Source of the DNA: Lentilitoribacter sp039986595
GTDB taxonomy: Bacteria > Pseudomonadota > Alphaproteobacteria > Rhizobiales > Rhizobiaceae
NCBI GenBank assembly: GCA_039986595.1
Contig: JBDWQJ010000005.1
Coordinates: 372,001 to 436,000, forward strand
DNA: 64,000 bases
Direction of reading: 5' to 3'
Shown: piece after piece, positions 1 through 7,200 of the stretch
Layout: each line of letters opens with the position of its first letter
Position numbering within the stretch: position 1 is the first letter of the stretch
Notes under the pieces: generated by a model
What the model was told of the DNA's origin: nothing
The model's input: the letters and a program-made list of their open reading frames with translations, nothing else
Database searches by the model: none
Made by a program: the position numbers and the translations under genes

Positions 1-150
1 GAACCGAGATAACCCACATTTTTACTTAGTCTAACCATCTGGCTCATGGCGCATAAAATCTGGCACCATAGATGATCGATATCAGGCACTGTTCGCTTAA
101 ATCCTTCGAAACTAAGGTGGCTATCAATCAAACATTTAAGGAGGTCCATC

Positions 151-1536
151 ATGGACGGAGTAAACAATCAAAATGATTTCCAAGAAGTTGTTGAAAATGA
201 TCGTGCCCATGTTTGGCATCATCTCAGCCAACACAAAAAATTCGAAACAGATGACCCACTTATCATCATCGAAGGCAAAGGCATGCGCATCTGGAACCAA
301 GCCGGTCGCGAGCATCTTGATGCCGTGTCTGGTGGTGTTTGGACTGTGAACGTTGGCTACGGCCGCGCAACAATTGCTGATGCTGTTCGAGATCAACTTG
401 TCAAAATGAATTTCTTTGGCGGCACAACTGGCAGCATCCCGGGCGCTATGTTCTCAGAGCGTTTGATTAGCAAAATGCCTGGCATGAGCCGCGTTTATTA
501 TTCAAACTCTGGTTCTGAAGCCAACGAAAAAGCCTATAAGATTGTTCGCCAGATTGCGCACAACAAATATGGCGGCAAAAAGCATAAGATCCTTTATCGT
601 GAGCGTGATTACCACGGCACAACTATCACTGCTCTTTCATCAGGTGGTCAGGAAGAGCGTAAGGCTCAATATGGTCCTTATACACCTGGATTTGTATCTG
701 TTCCGCATTGCTTGGAATACCGCTCACAATGGGGCGATGTTGAAGATTACGGCATTCGCGCTGCAAATGCGATTGAAGAAGTTATCCTGCGTGAAGGCGC
801 AGACACTGTTGGCGCTCTCATTCTAGAACCAGTAACAGCTGGTGGTGGCGTTATCGTTCCGCCTGAAGGTTACTGGCCGCGCGTTCAAGAGATCTGCAAA
901 AAATATGATATCCTGCTCATCATCGATGAAGTTGTTTGCGGCATGGGCCGTACGGGCGAATGGTTTGGCTATCAGCATTATGGCATCAAGCCAGATATGG
1001 TCACAATGGCTAAAGGCGTGGCATCAGGCTATGCAGCTATTTCATGTACTGTGACAACTGAAGAAGTGTTCAACATGTTCAAAGCTGATCCAAGTGATCA
1101 CATGAGCTATTTCCGCGACATTTCAACATTCGGTGGTTGTACTGCAGGTCCAGCAGCTGCACTTGAAAACATGCGTATTCTGGAAGAAGAAAACCTATTG
1201 AAAAACACCACCAATATGGGCAATTACATGCTTGAACTGCTCGAAGGCCTAAAGGCTAAGCATGCGATTGCCGGTGAAGCACGGGGGAAAGGCTTGTTCT
1301 GTGGTCTCGAGCTTGTATCAGACCGTGAGACGAAAGAGCCGCTTCCAGAGCCAATCGTTCAGCAAATTGTTGGCCGTTGCTTTGCAGAACATGCTGTTGT
1401 CATCGGTTCAACAAACCGCTCACTGCCGGGACTTAACAACACATTGTGCTTAAGCCCTGCATTGATTGCGACGAAATCTGACATCGACGAGATCATCTCA
1501 GCGATCGATGAAGCCATGACTTATGTGACGGCATAA
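151..1536 (+). CDS. tpa: Taurine--pyruvate aminotransferase (class III PLP aminotransferase)
   Basis: This enzyme probably transfers the amino group of taurine (or hypotaurine) to pyruvate, giving sulfoacetaldehyde and alanine in the cytoplasm. The 461-residue protein has the class III fold-type I layout, with a GSEAN phosphate-binding stretch near residue 121, D259 for the PLP ring nitrogen and K288 (in MAKGVASGY) for the Schiff base. The N-terminal RAHVWHHLSQH stretch and the STFGGCTAGPAAALEN stretch match my memory of roseobacter Tpa closely. The start is fixed by a perfect AAGGAGGT at 138-145, five bases ahead of the ATG. A strong terminator follows, so it looks monocistronic. No xsc (sulfoacetaldehyde acetyltransferase) or tauR lies nearby. 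A broader omega-amino-acid specificity, for example beta-alanine, remains possible. Confidence 0.85.
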   Translation: MDGVNNQNDFQEVVENDRAHVWHHLSQHKKFETDDPLIIIEGKGMRIWNQAGREHLDAVSGGVWTVNVGYGRATIADAVRDQLVKMNFFGGTTGSIPGAMFSERLISKMPGMSRVYYSNSGSEANEKAYKIVRQIAHNKYGGKKHKILYRERDYHGTTITALSSGGQEERKAQYGPYTPGFVSVPHCLEYRSQWGDVEDYGIRAANAIEEVILREGADTVGALILEPVTAGGGVIVPPEGYWPRVQEICKKYDILLIIDEVVCGMGRTGEWFGYQHYGIKPDMVTMAKGVASGYAAISCTVTTEEVFNMFKADPSDHMSYFRDISTFGGCTAGPAAALENMRILEEENLLKNTTNMGNYMLELLEGLKAKHAIAGEARGKGLFCGLELVSDRETKEPLPEPIVQQIVGRCFAEHAVVIGSTNRSLPGLNNTLCLSPALIATKSDIDEIISAIDEAMTYVTA

Positions 1537-1561
1537 AAATACAGCGCATCACAAACACTTA

Positions 1562-1589
1562 AAACCAGGTCTTTTGACCTGGTTTTTTT
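1562..1589 (+). terminator. Rho-independent terminator of tpa
   Basis: A 10-bp perfect stem (AAACCAGGTC paired with GACCTGGTTT) closes a TTTT loop and runs into a T tract about 25 bases after the tpa stop codon. It separates tpa from the next operon. Confidence 0.9.
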
Positions 1590-1642
1590 ATGCTTTTTGA
1601 ATTTTTATCTCTATTGCAAGTTGGTTTCTCATAATGCATGGT

Positions 1643-1661
1643 TTTATCAGGCGCTGATAAA
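1643..1661. promoter_or_regulatory. Perfect palindrome upstream of the ammonia-lyase operon (candidate operator)
   Basis: TTTATCAG and CTGATAAA are perfect 8-bp arms around a GCG spacer, ending 14 bases before the ATG at 1676 and just ahead of the GAGGGG ribosome binding site. No T tract follows, so a terminator is unlikely. An operator for the nearby RutR-like regulator or another repressor is the simplest reading, but it does not match the E. coli RutR consensus. Confidence 0.5.
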
Positions 1662-1675
1662 CTTGCGAGGGGAAT

Positions 1676-2743
1676 ATGCCAGAAATTTACAAAAACCCAT
1701 TGGTCGGCATTGGGATAAAAGACAGTCTTGGCGGTACAATCGAACACACAAGTATCGATGTGCAAGCACCTCTGCAATTGCTGAAAAAATGCCCAGCCTA
1801 TCAAGAAACACCTTTAACTGAACTTTCAGATCTTGCGGCACAATGTCATGTAGGTTCAATTTTTATCAAAGATGAGCGCGCGCGCATGAACCTTGGCAGC
1901 TTTAAAGCACTAGGGGCTGCATATGTAATTGCATGCGATGCAGTTGCTTCGGGTAAAGACCTGGCCTCAAAACCGCTAAAAGACGCGACTTATGTCACTG
2001 CGAGCGCCGGCAATCATGGATTATCCGTCGCTGCAGGTGCGCGCATTTTTGGTGCAAACGCTGTTATTTATCTGTCCAAAACCGTACCTGAAAGCTTTGC
2101 AGGTGAACTTGAAGCCCAAGGGGCTAAAGTAGTCTGGCATGGCGATGATTATGAAGAAAGTATGCAAGGTGCACTTGATGCAGCAAACACCAATGAAGGC
2201 TGGATATTGCTATCCGATAGCTCATGGCCGGGTTATGAAATCCTGCCCCATCGTTTGATGGAGGGCTATCTTGCAATGGCCGCTGAAATGGTTGAGCAGA
2301 TACCGCAACCACCGACGCATTTATTCTTGCAAGCTGGTGTCGGCGGCCTTGCAGCAGGTGTTGCCGGTTATGCGCGCCACATCTGGGGTGAAGATCTATC
2401 CATTATCATCGTTGAACCTGAATTTGCCCCTGCTCTCATCGAAAGCATAAAAGCTGAAAAGATTGTTGAAACGACTGGTCCCGTGTCTGAAATGGGCAGG
2501 TTAGATTGCAAGACACCATCAATGATTGCCTTAAAAACCTTGGCGATGGATGCAGATTATTTCGTCACAATTTCTGAGGCTGAAGGCGATCATGCCATTA
2601 AAACACTCGAAGAACAGGATATTGAAACAACAGCTTCAGCTGCTGCAGGCATAGCGCCTATATTTCTGGGAGCCGATGTTTTGGCCAAACTCTCAATTGA
2701 TGAGAGTTCACGCATAGCTGCGATCATCAGCGAAAAACGATGA
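1676..2743 (+). CDS. Diaminopropionate ammonia-lyase-like PLP enzyme (fold type II)
   Basis: A fold-type II PLP lyase that probably eliminates ammonia from a small amino acid, giving a 2-oxo acid. Visible features are the PLP lysine K77 in NLGSFKALGAAY, the SAGNHG substrate-binding loop near residue 110, and the glycine-rich phosphate loop QAGVGGLAAGV near residue 220. The WPGYE...LMEGY stretch resembles diaminopropionate ammonia-lyase (YgeX) more than classic threonine dehydratase, and there is no regulatory ACT domain. At 355 residues it is shorter than YgeX (about 400). The start has GAGGGG five bases upstream. It leads a three-gene operon with an M24 hydrolase and an Asp/Glu racemase-like enzyme. 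A threonine/serine dehydratase or EutB-like activity is the alternative; the true substrate is unknown. Confidence 0.7.
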   Translation: MPEIYKNPLVGIGIKDSLGGTIEHTSIDVQAPLQLLKKCPAYQETPLTELSDLAAQCHVGSIFIKDERARMNLGSFKALGAAYVIACDAVASGKDLASKPLKDATYVTASAGNHGLSVAAGARIFGANAVIYLSKTVPESFAGELEAQGAKVVWHGDDYEESMQGALDAANTNEGWILLSDSSWPGYEILPHRLMEGYLAMAAEMVEQIPQPPTHLFLQAGVGGLAAGVAGYARHIWGEDLSIIIVEPEFAPALIESIKAEKIVETTGPVSEMGRLDCKTPSMIALKTLAMDADYFVTISEAEGDHAIKTLEEQDIETTASAAAGIAPIFLGADVLAKLSIDESSRIAAIISEKR

Positions 2744-2747
2744 GATC

Positions 2748-3938
2748 ATGAGCAAAATTGCAAAACCACCACGCGGCTTTACCGATAGCGAATATCAAAA
2801 ACGAAGCGAAAACGCTCAAAGTCTCATGAGCGCTCAAGGTATAGATGCAATTGTATTAACAACCGAGCCGGATATCCGATATTTCACCGGATTTTTTACC
2901 CGCTTTTGGCAAAGCCCTACCCGTCCCTGGTTCGTCATATTACCAAGCGCTGGAAAACCAGTCGCCGTCATCCCGTCTATCGGGCTAGATTTGATGTCAT
3001 CATGCTGGGTTTCTGACATTCGCAGTTGGGTTTCACCAGACTTAAACGATGATGGCGTATCCCTGCTTGCAAACACGCTCAAAGATATTTGTGATGCCAA
3101 TGCCAAGATCGGCATGCCAATGGGTCATGAAACTCATTTAAGAATGCCACTGAATGATTTTACGCAACTAAAACTAAAACTGGATGGCTACACATTTACC
3201 GATGCACATCCAATTTTATCCTCGCTTCAGATGATCAAATCTGAGGAAGAAATAGCAAAGATCCGTTATGTATGTGGCATCGCAGATAAAAGCTTTGCGC
3301 GCGTATCTGAAATCAGTGCAGTTGGTGAGCCTCTCGGCGATGTATTTCGTAATTTTCAAAGGCTATTATTGGAAGAAGGCGCAGACTGGGTTCCTTATCT
3401 TGCAGGTGGCGCAGGACATGGCGGGTATCGCGATGTCATATCGCCAACCAGCGATGTGCCGCTTACACATGGCGATGTGCTCATGCTCGATACAGGCGCA
3501 CTTTATGATGGGTACTTTTGTGACTTTGATCGAAATTACGCCATTGGCTATGCGAGCGATGAAACAAATGCGGCCTATCAGCTATTATTTGAAGCAACAG
3601 ATGCAGGCATAAATTCTGCGCAAATAGGTAAAACCGCATCAGATGTTTATACAGCTATTGCTGAAAAGATAGCGCTTTGGAAACCCCAAGAGCATAATAG
3701 CGATGAAGGTGATGTCGGTCGCTTAGGACACGGGCTTGGCATGCGGTTAACAGAATGGCCATCGTTAATTTCAAGCGACCAAACGCCATTGCAAGAAAAC
3801 ATGATCTTAACCATCGAACCCAGCATGACAATATCACCGGGTAGCATCATGGTTCATGAAGAAAACATACTCATTACAAAAAACGGGCCGAAACTCCTAT
3901 CAAAAAGAGCACCGTCAGACATTCCAATCATAGGGTAA
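2748..3938 (+). CDS. M24-family metallohydrolase (Xaa-Pro dipeptidase/creatinase fold)
   Basis: Cytoplasmic hydrolase of the pita-bread fold that cleaves a peptide-like or amide C-N bond. The first 160 residues form the creatinase-type N-terminal domain (RYFTGFF near 44). The catalytic domain shows the full set of likely metal ligands: D248 and D259 in DTGALYDGYFCDFDR, H328 in GHGLG, E357 in TIEP and E371 in HEEN. These support a dinuclear metal peptidase rather than metal-free creatinase. It starts four bases after the preceding stop, with only a weak ribosome site, so translation is probably coupled. Ectoine hydrolase (DoeA/EutD) belongs to the same family and sits with similar partners, but the sequence here is closer to Xaa-Pro dipeptidases. 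The substrate is unknown. Confidence 0.7.
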   Translation: MSKIAKPPRGFTDSEYQKRSENAQSLMSAQGIDAIVLTTEPDIRYFTGFFTRFWQSPTRPWFVILPSAGKPVAVIPSIGLDLMSSCWVSDIRSWVSPDLNDDGVSLLANTLKDICDANAKIGMPMGHETHLRMPLNDFTQLKLKLDGYTFTDAHPILSSLQMIKSEEEIAKIRYVCGIADKSFARVSEISAVGEPLGDVFRNFQRLLLEEGADWVPYLAGGAGHGGYRDVISPTSDVPLTHGDVLMLDTGALYDGYFCDFDRNYAIGYASDETNAAYQLLFEATDAGINSAQIGKTASDVYTAIAEKIALWKPQEHNSDEGDVGRLGHGLGMRLTEWPSLISSDQTPLQENMILTIEPSMTISPGSIMVHEENILITKNGPKLLSKRAPSDIPIIG

Positions 3939-3943
3939 TTATC

Positions 3944-4660
3944 ATGAATACTTTAGACTATGAACTAACAAACCCTATTGGAGATAAAGCGACATTTGGA
4001 TTGGTGGCACTGCAAACCGATGAAACGGTAGAGCCAGAACTGCAATCGGTATTTAATAAGGACGGCGTCGCGCTTTATACAACGCGTATTGAAAGTGAAG
4101 CAGAGGTCACACCCGAAACGCTCAAGCTGATGGAAGCCAAACTTCCCGCATCCGTATCGTTGTTGCCGCCATCACTGGATTTTGATGTCATCGGTTATGC
4201 GTGTACATCTGGGGCGACAATCATTGGGCCTGATCGGATTTCAGAACTAATTTTCAAAGGCAGCAATGCAAAGCATGCAACCAATCCACTGACAGCTTTA
4301 ATCGATATTTGCCAGCAACACGACATTAAATCTCTTGGGTTTATTTCGCCTTATATTGACAGCGTATCTTTGCCCATGCGGACGTATTTAGAGGACAAAG
4401 CAGGCATAAGAGTTTCAAATTTTGCCACGTTTAATGAAGCTACTGAGGCAAAAGTTGCGCGCATCTCGCCACAATCCATCCTTGATGCAACAATTGAAAT
4501 TGGTAAGTTATCAGATTGCGATGCGGTATTTTTATCTTGCACAAATTTGCGAACATTTTCGATTTTGCAAACAGCTAAAGAAAAATTGGGCAAGCCTGTT
4601 TGGAGCAGCAATTATGTTTTAGCGCATCACATGAGTAAATTGGTCAATATGAATCTCTAA
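3944..4660 (+). CDS. Asp/Glu racemase / maleate isomerase / EutA-like protein
   Basis: A 238-residue member of the Asp/Glu racemase superfamily, which includes arylmalonate decarboxylase, maleate cis-trans isomerase and the ectoine-utilisation protein EutA. Two catalytic-type cysteines are visible: C87 in GYACTSGAT and C199 in LSCTNLRT. The paired cysteines favour racemisation or isomerisation over decarboxylation; the SCTNLRT motif fits the EutA/maleate-isomerase branch. It begins five bases after the M24 gene and ends the operon. The product could invert a stereocentre or isomerise an unsaturated diacid formed by the preceding lyase; this is inference. No signal peptide is present. Confidence 0.7.
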   Translation: MNTLDYELTNPIGDKATFGLVALQTDETVEPELQSVFNKDGVALYTTRIESEAEVTPETLKLMEAKLPASVSLLPPSLDFDVIGYACTSGATIIGPDRISELIFKGSNAKHATNPLTALIDICQQHDIKSLGFISPYIDSVSLPMRTYLEDKAGIRVSNFATFNEATEAKVARISPQSILDATIEIGKLSDCDAVFLSCTNLRTFSILQTAKEKLGKPVWSSNYVLAHHMSKLVNMNL

Positions 4661-4743
4661 AAACAAGTGAAAAACAAAGCATTTGCCCAATAATTCATCG
4701 AATAAGAGTTGGCACGATCAATTTAGCCAGATACTTGTAGAGG

Positions 4744-5379
4744 ATGCAAAAAATTAACACCCCGAAAAAAGCACCGTTAAGCCGCATCCAAGAAAAGAAT
4801 CGCAATTTGATTTTAAAAGCCGGTCTTGAGGTTTTTTCAAAATATGGTTTTCGTGGTTCAACCGTAGATCAGCTTGCAAATGCAGCGGGGATGTCCAAAC
4901 CAAATTTACTTTATTACTTCCCAAGTAAAGAAGCTGTGCATGTGGCCCTCTTGGAGCAGCTATTAGAAAATTGGCTTGAACCACTTATTGAACTTGGTCC
5001 ATCAGCAAATCCTGTTGAAGAGATATTAGTCTATGTGAAAAAGAAGCTCGCAATGTCGCGCACATATCCATTGGAAAGCCGTTTATACGCCAATGAGATC
5101 TTACAAGGCGCACCCAATTTTTCAGGTGCGATCAAAGGCCCCTTAAAAGAGCTTGTTGATGAAAAAGCAGCACTTATTCAAAGCTGGAGCGATGAAGGTA
5201 AAATTGCTGTTGTTAATCCATATCATTTAATTTTTTCGATTTGGTCGACGACACAGCATTATGCAGATTTCGACGTGCAAATTGGCGGAATATTGTCCTC
5301 TGATAAGCACGAGATCACCAAAGGTGCGGAAAGCTATCTTGAACATTTGTTCAGAAGCACATTGACACCGAAAACTTAA
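4744..5379 (+). CDS. rutR: RutR-like TetR-family transcriptional regulator
   Basis: DNA-binding regulator of 211 residues. The N-terminal TetR helix-turn-helix spans roughly residues 18-62 and ends in NLLYYFPSKEAV. The rest matches the RutR ligand domain as I recall it, including SRTYPLESRL, LIFSIWSTTQHYADF and the DEKAALI stretch. E. coli RutR senses uracil/thymine and controls pyrimidine breakdown. Here the gene faces the preT-preA dehydrogenase across one intervening gene, so pyrimidine-responsive control of preTA is likely, and of the upstream operon possible. The annotated ATG abuts its GAGG with no spacer, so the exact start is unsure. Its 3' end is only six bases from the converging DUF1801 gene, with no terminator between. 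Confidence 0.8.
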   Translation: MQKINTPKKAPLSRIQEKNRNLILKAGLEVFSKYGFRGSTVDQLANAAGMSKPNLLYYFPSKEAVHVALLEQLLENWLEPLIELGPSANPVEEILVYVKKKLAMSRTYPLESRLYANEILQGAPNFSGAIKGPLKELVDEKAALIQSWSDEGKIAVVNPYHLIFSIWSTTQHYADFDVQIGGILSSDKHEITKGAESYLEHLFRSTLTPKT

Positions 5380-5385
5380 GTCACT

Positions 5386-5802
5386 TTACGACTTTAAATG
5401 ATAAGTTAGCGCTTTTTGTAAAAACATTTTAACTGGTGTTTCTTTAAGCGGCTTGTTCACGTCAACTAAAACAGCTCTATTGCCGCTAAATTCCAACGCA
5501 TCTGCAAAGCTGTCGCGAAATTCTGAGATCAATCGTGTCTGACAATGAACATAAATCCCGCAATAATTGGCTTCATCTTTGACTTTGCTAAGCCGGATCG
5601 TTGTACCACTTTTGCTTTGCTCCGTCAGATAAGAAGGTTCACCCCATTTCAGCGTTTCGGTGATTTTGCCAATCTGATCATCTAGCTCTGCAAGTTCAAA
5701 TATCAAAAGCCTGATTTCAAGTAGCCGCTTTTCAACCAAAGCATCAAACCTATCGAAAGCTTTGCGAACTTGTTCATCCATTTCATATTCTCGTTTGTGC
5801 AT
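5386..5802 (-). CDS. DUF1801-family protein
   Basis: A 138-residue soluble protein with the DUF1801 signature: ETLKWGEPSYL, then a basic beta-rich domain with YCGIYVHCQT and a C-terminal lysine-containing stretch. The family is related to YdhG/iron-chaperone-like folds and its biochemical role is unknown. The first ATG lies directly against the T tract of the preA terminator; a second in-frame ATG at 5781 (MDEQVRK) may be the real start. It shares the strand of preTA but sits behind their terminator, so it is transcribed either by read-through or from its own promoter. Confidence 0.7.
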   Translation of the reverse strand: MHKREYEMDEQVRKAFDRFDALVEKRLLEIRLLIFELAELDDQIGKITETLKWGEPSYLTEQSKSGTTIRLSKVKDEANYCGIYVHCQTRLISEFRDSFADALEFSGNRAVLVDVNKPLKETPVKMFLQKALTYHLKS

Positions 5803-5843
5803 AAAAAAACCGCCCTGTTATGATATAAACATAACACAGGGCG
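5803..5843 (-). terminator. Rho-independent terminator of preT-preA
   Basis: Read on the minus strand, CGCCCTG-t-GTTATG pairs with CATAACAGGGCG around an AT-rich loop and is followed by GTTTTTTT. It lies 40 bases after the preA stop. The T tract touches the first possible start codon of the DUF1801 gene. Confidence 0.85.
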
Positions 5844-5883
5844 ATTTGATAATTCTTGCGCAATTAAACTAAATTCAAATGCG

Positions 5884-7191
5884 TTACTCAGCAGGTTCCA
5901 TTGATGCAGGATTATTCGGATGCGTTGTCCAGTTGGCATATTGATCTTCAACAACCTTACCGGTTCTTGGATCCGTCTTGCCTGTATCCATTTCTTCCAT
6001 GGTGATACAGCCTTCAACAGGGCAGACATTGACGCATAGATTACACGCAACGCATTCCGCATCGATCACCTCAAATTTGCGATCAGGGCTCATTAAAATC
6101 GCTTGGTGCGATGTATCTTCACACGCTGCAAAACAACGACCGCAATTAATGCATAAATCCTGATCAATCTTGGCTTTAGCAATGAAATTGAGATTTAGAT
6201 ATTGCCAATCTGTGGTGTTTGGTACTGCCATACCAACAAAATCATCGAGGCTTGTATGTCCTTTTTCGTCCATCCATTGCTCAAGACCGGAAATCATTTC
6301 TTCGACAATTTTAAACCCATACGTCATTGCAGCTGTACAAACTTGCACATTACCGCAACCAAGCGCCATATATTCAGCTGCATCACGCCATGTGGTAATA
6401 CCACCAATGCCAGAAATCGGCAGGCCAGCGGTTTCTTCATTACGCGCAATTTCAGATACCATTGACATCGCAATTGGCTTCACCGCAGGTCCGCAATAAC
6501 CACCATGGGTACCTTTGCCATCTATTGATGGCTCAGGGCTCATACTATCGAGATTAACCGATGTGATCGAGTTAATCGTATTGATCAAACTCACCGCATC
6601 CGCACCACCACGTTTTGCTGCCGCTGCTGGTTTTCGAACATCAGTAATATTCGGAGTGAGCTTTACGATCACCGGTTTTGAATAATATTGCTTACACCAG
6701 CGGGTAACCATTTCAATATATTCTGGCACCTGACCAACAGCTGCCCCCATGCCACGCTCAGACATACCGTGCGGGCAACCAAAGTTCAGTTCAATGCCAT
6801 CAGCGCCTGTCTCTTCAACAAGCGGTAGGATCGCTTTCCAAGCTTCCTCTTCACAAGGAACCATAATGGAAACGATAATCGCACGATCTGGGTAATCAGC
6901 CTTGACGCGTTTGATCTCTTCAAGGTTGGTGTAAAGATCACGGTCTGTGATCAATTCAATATTGTTAAGCCCCAAAAGACGGCGATCTGCACCATAAATT
7001 GCGCCATAGCGCGGGCCGTTTACGTTGACCACTGGTGGTCCTTCAGAGCCTAGTGTTTTCCAAACAACACCGCCCCAACCAGCTTCAAACGCGCGACGAA
7101 CATTATATTCTTTATCCGTCGGAGGAGCGGAAGCCAGCCAAAACGGGTTGGGAGATTTAATACCAAGGAAATTAGATTGTAAGTTTGCCAT
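5884..7191 (-). CDS. preA: NAD-dependent dihydropyrimidine dehydrogenase subunit PreA
   Basis: Catalytic subunit that reduces uracil and thymine to the 5,6-dihydro forms, the first step of reductive pyrimidine catabolism. Residues 1-310 form the FMN-binding dihydroorotate-dehydrogenase-like barrel. GCPHGMSERGMG carries the active-site cysteine C139, equivalent to Cys671 of mammalian DPD. The C-terminal part (about 340-395) has two 4Fe-4S motifs, CINCGRCFAAC and CVACNLCVNVCPVEGC, which receive electrons from PreT. At 435 residues the length is normal. It follows preT by nine bases with AGGA ahead of the ATG, a two-gene operon. The next pathway enzymes, dihydropyrimidinase and beta-ureidopropionase, are not in this window. 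Confidence 0.95.
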   Translation of the reverse strand: MANLQSNFLGIKSPNPFWLASAPPTDKEYNVRRAFEAGWGGVVWKTLGSEGPPVVNVNGPRYGAIYGADRRLLGLNNIELITDRDLYTNLEEIKRVKADYPDRAIIVSIMVPCEEEAWKAILPLVEETGADGIELNFGCPHGMSERGMGAAVGQVPEYIEMVTRWCKQYYSKPVIVKLTPNITDVRKPAAAAKRGGADAVSLINTINSITSVNLDSMSPEPSIDGKGTHGGYCGPAVKPIAMSMVSEIARNEETAGLPISGIGGITTWRDAAEYMALGCGNVQVCTAAMTYGFKIVEEMISGLEQWMDEKGHTSLDDFVGMAVPNTTDWQYLNLNFIAKAKIDQDLCINCGRCFAACEDTSHQAILMSPDRKFEVIDAECVACNLCVNVCPVEGCITMEEMDTGKTDPRTGKVVEDQYANWTTHPNNPASMEPAE

Positions 7192-7200
7192 TATCTTATC

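Noticed and set aside
32..46. ACCATCTGG core resembling the centre of a RutR site upstream of tpa
   Set aside because: Only the central bases match; the outer arms do not, and such a short core is expected by chance.
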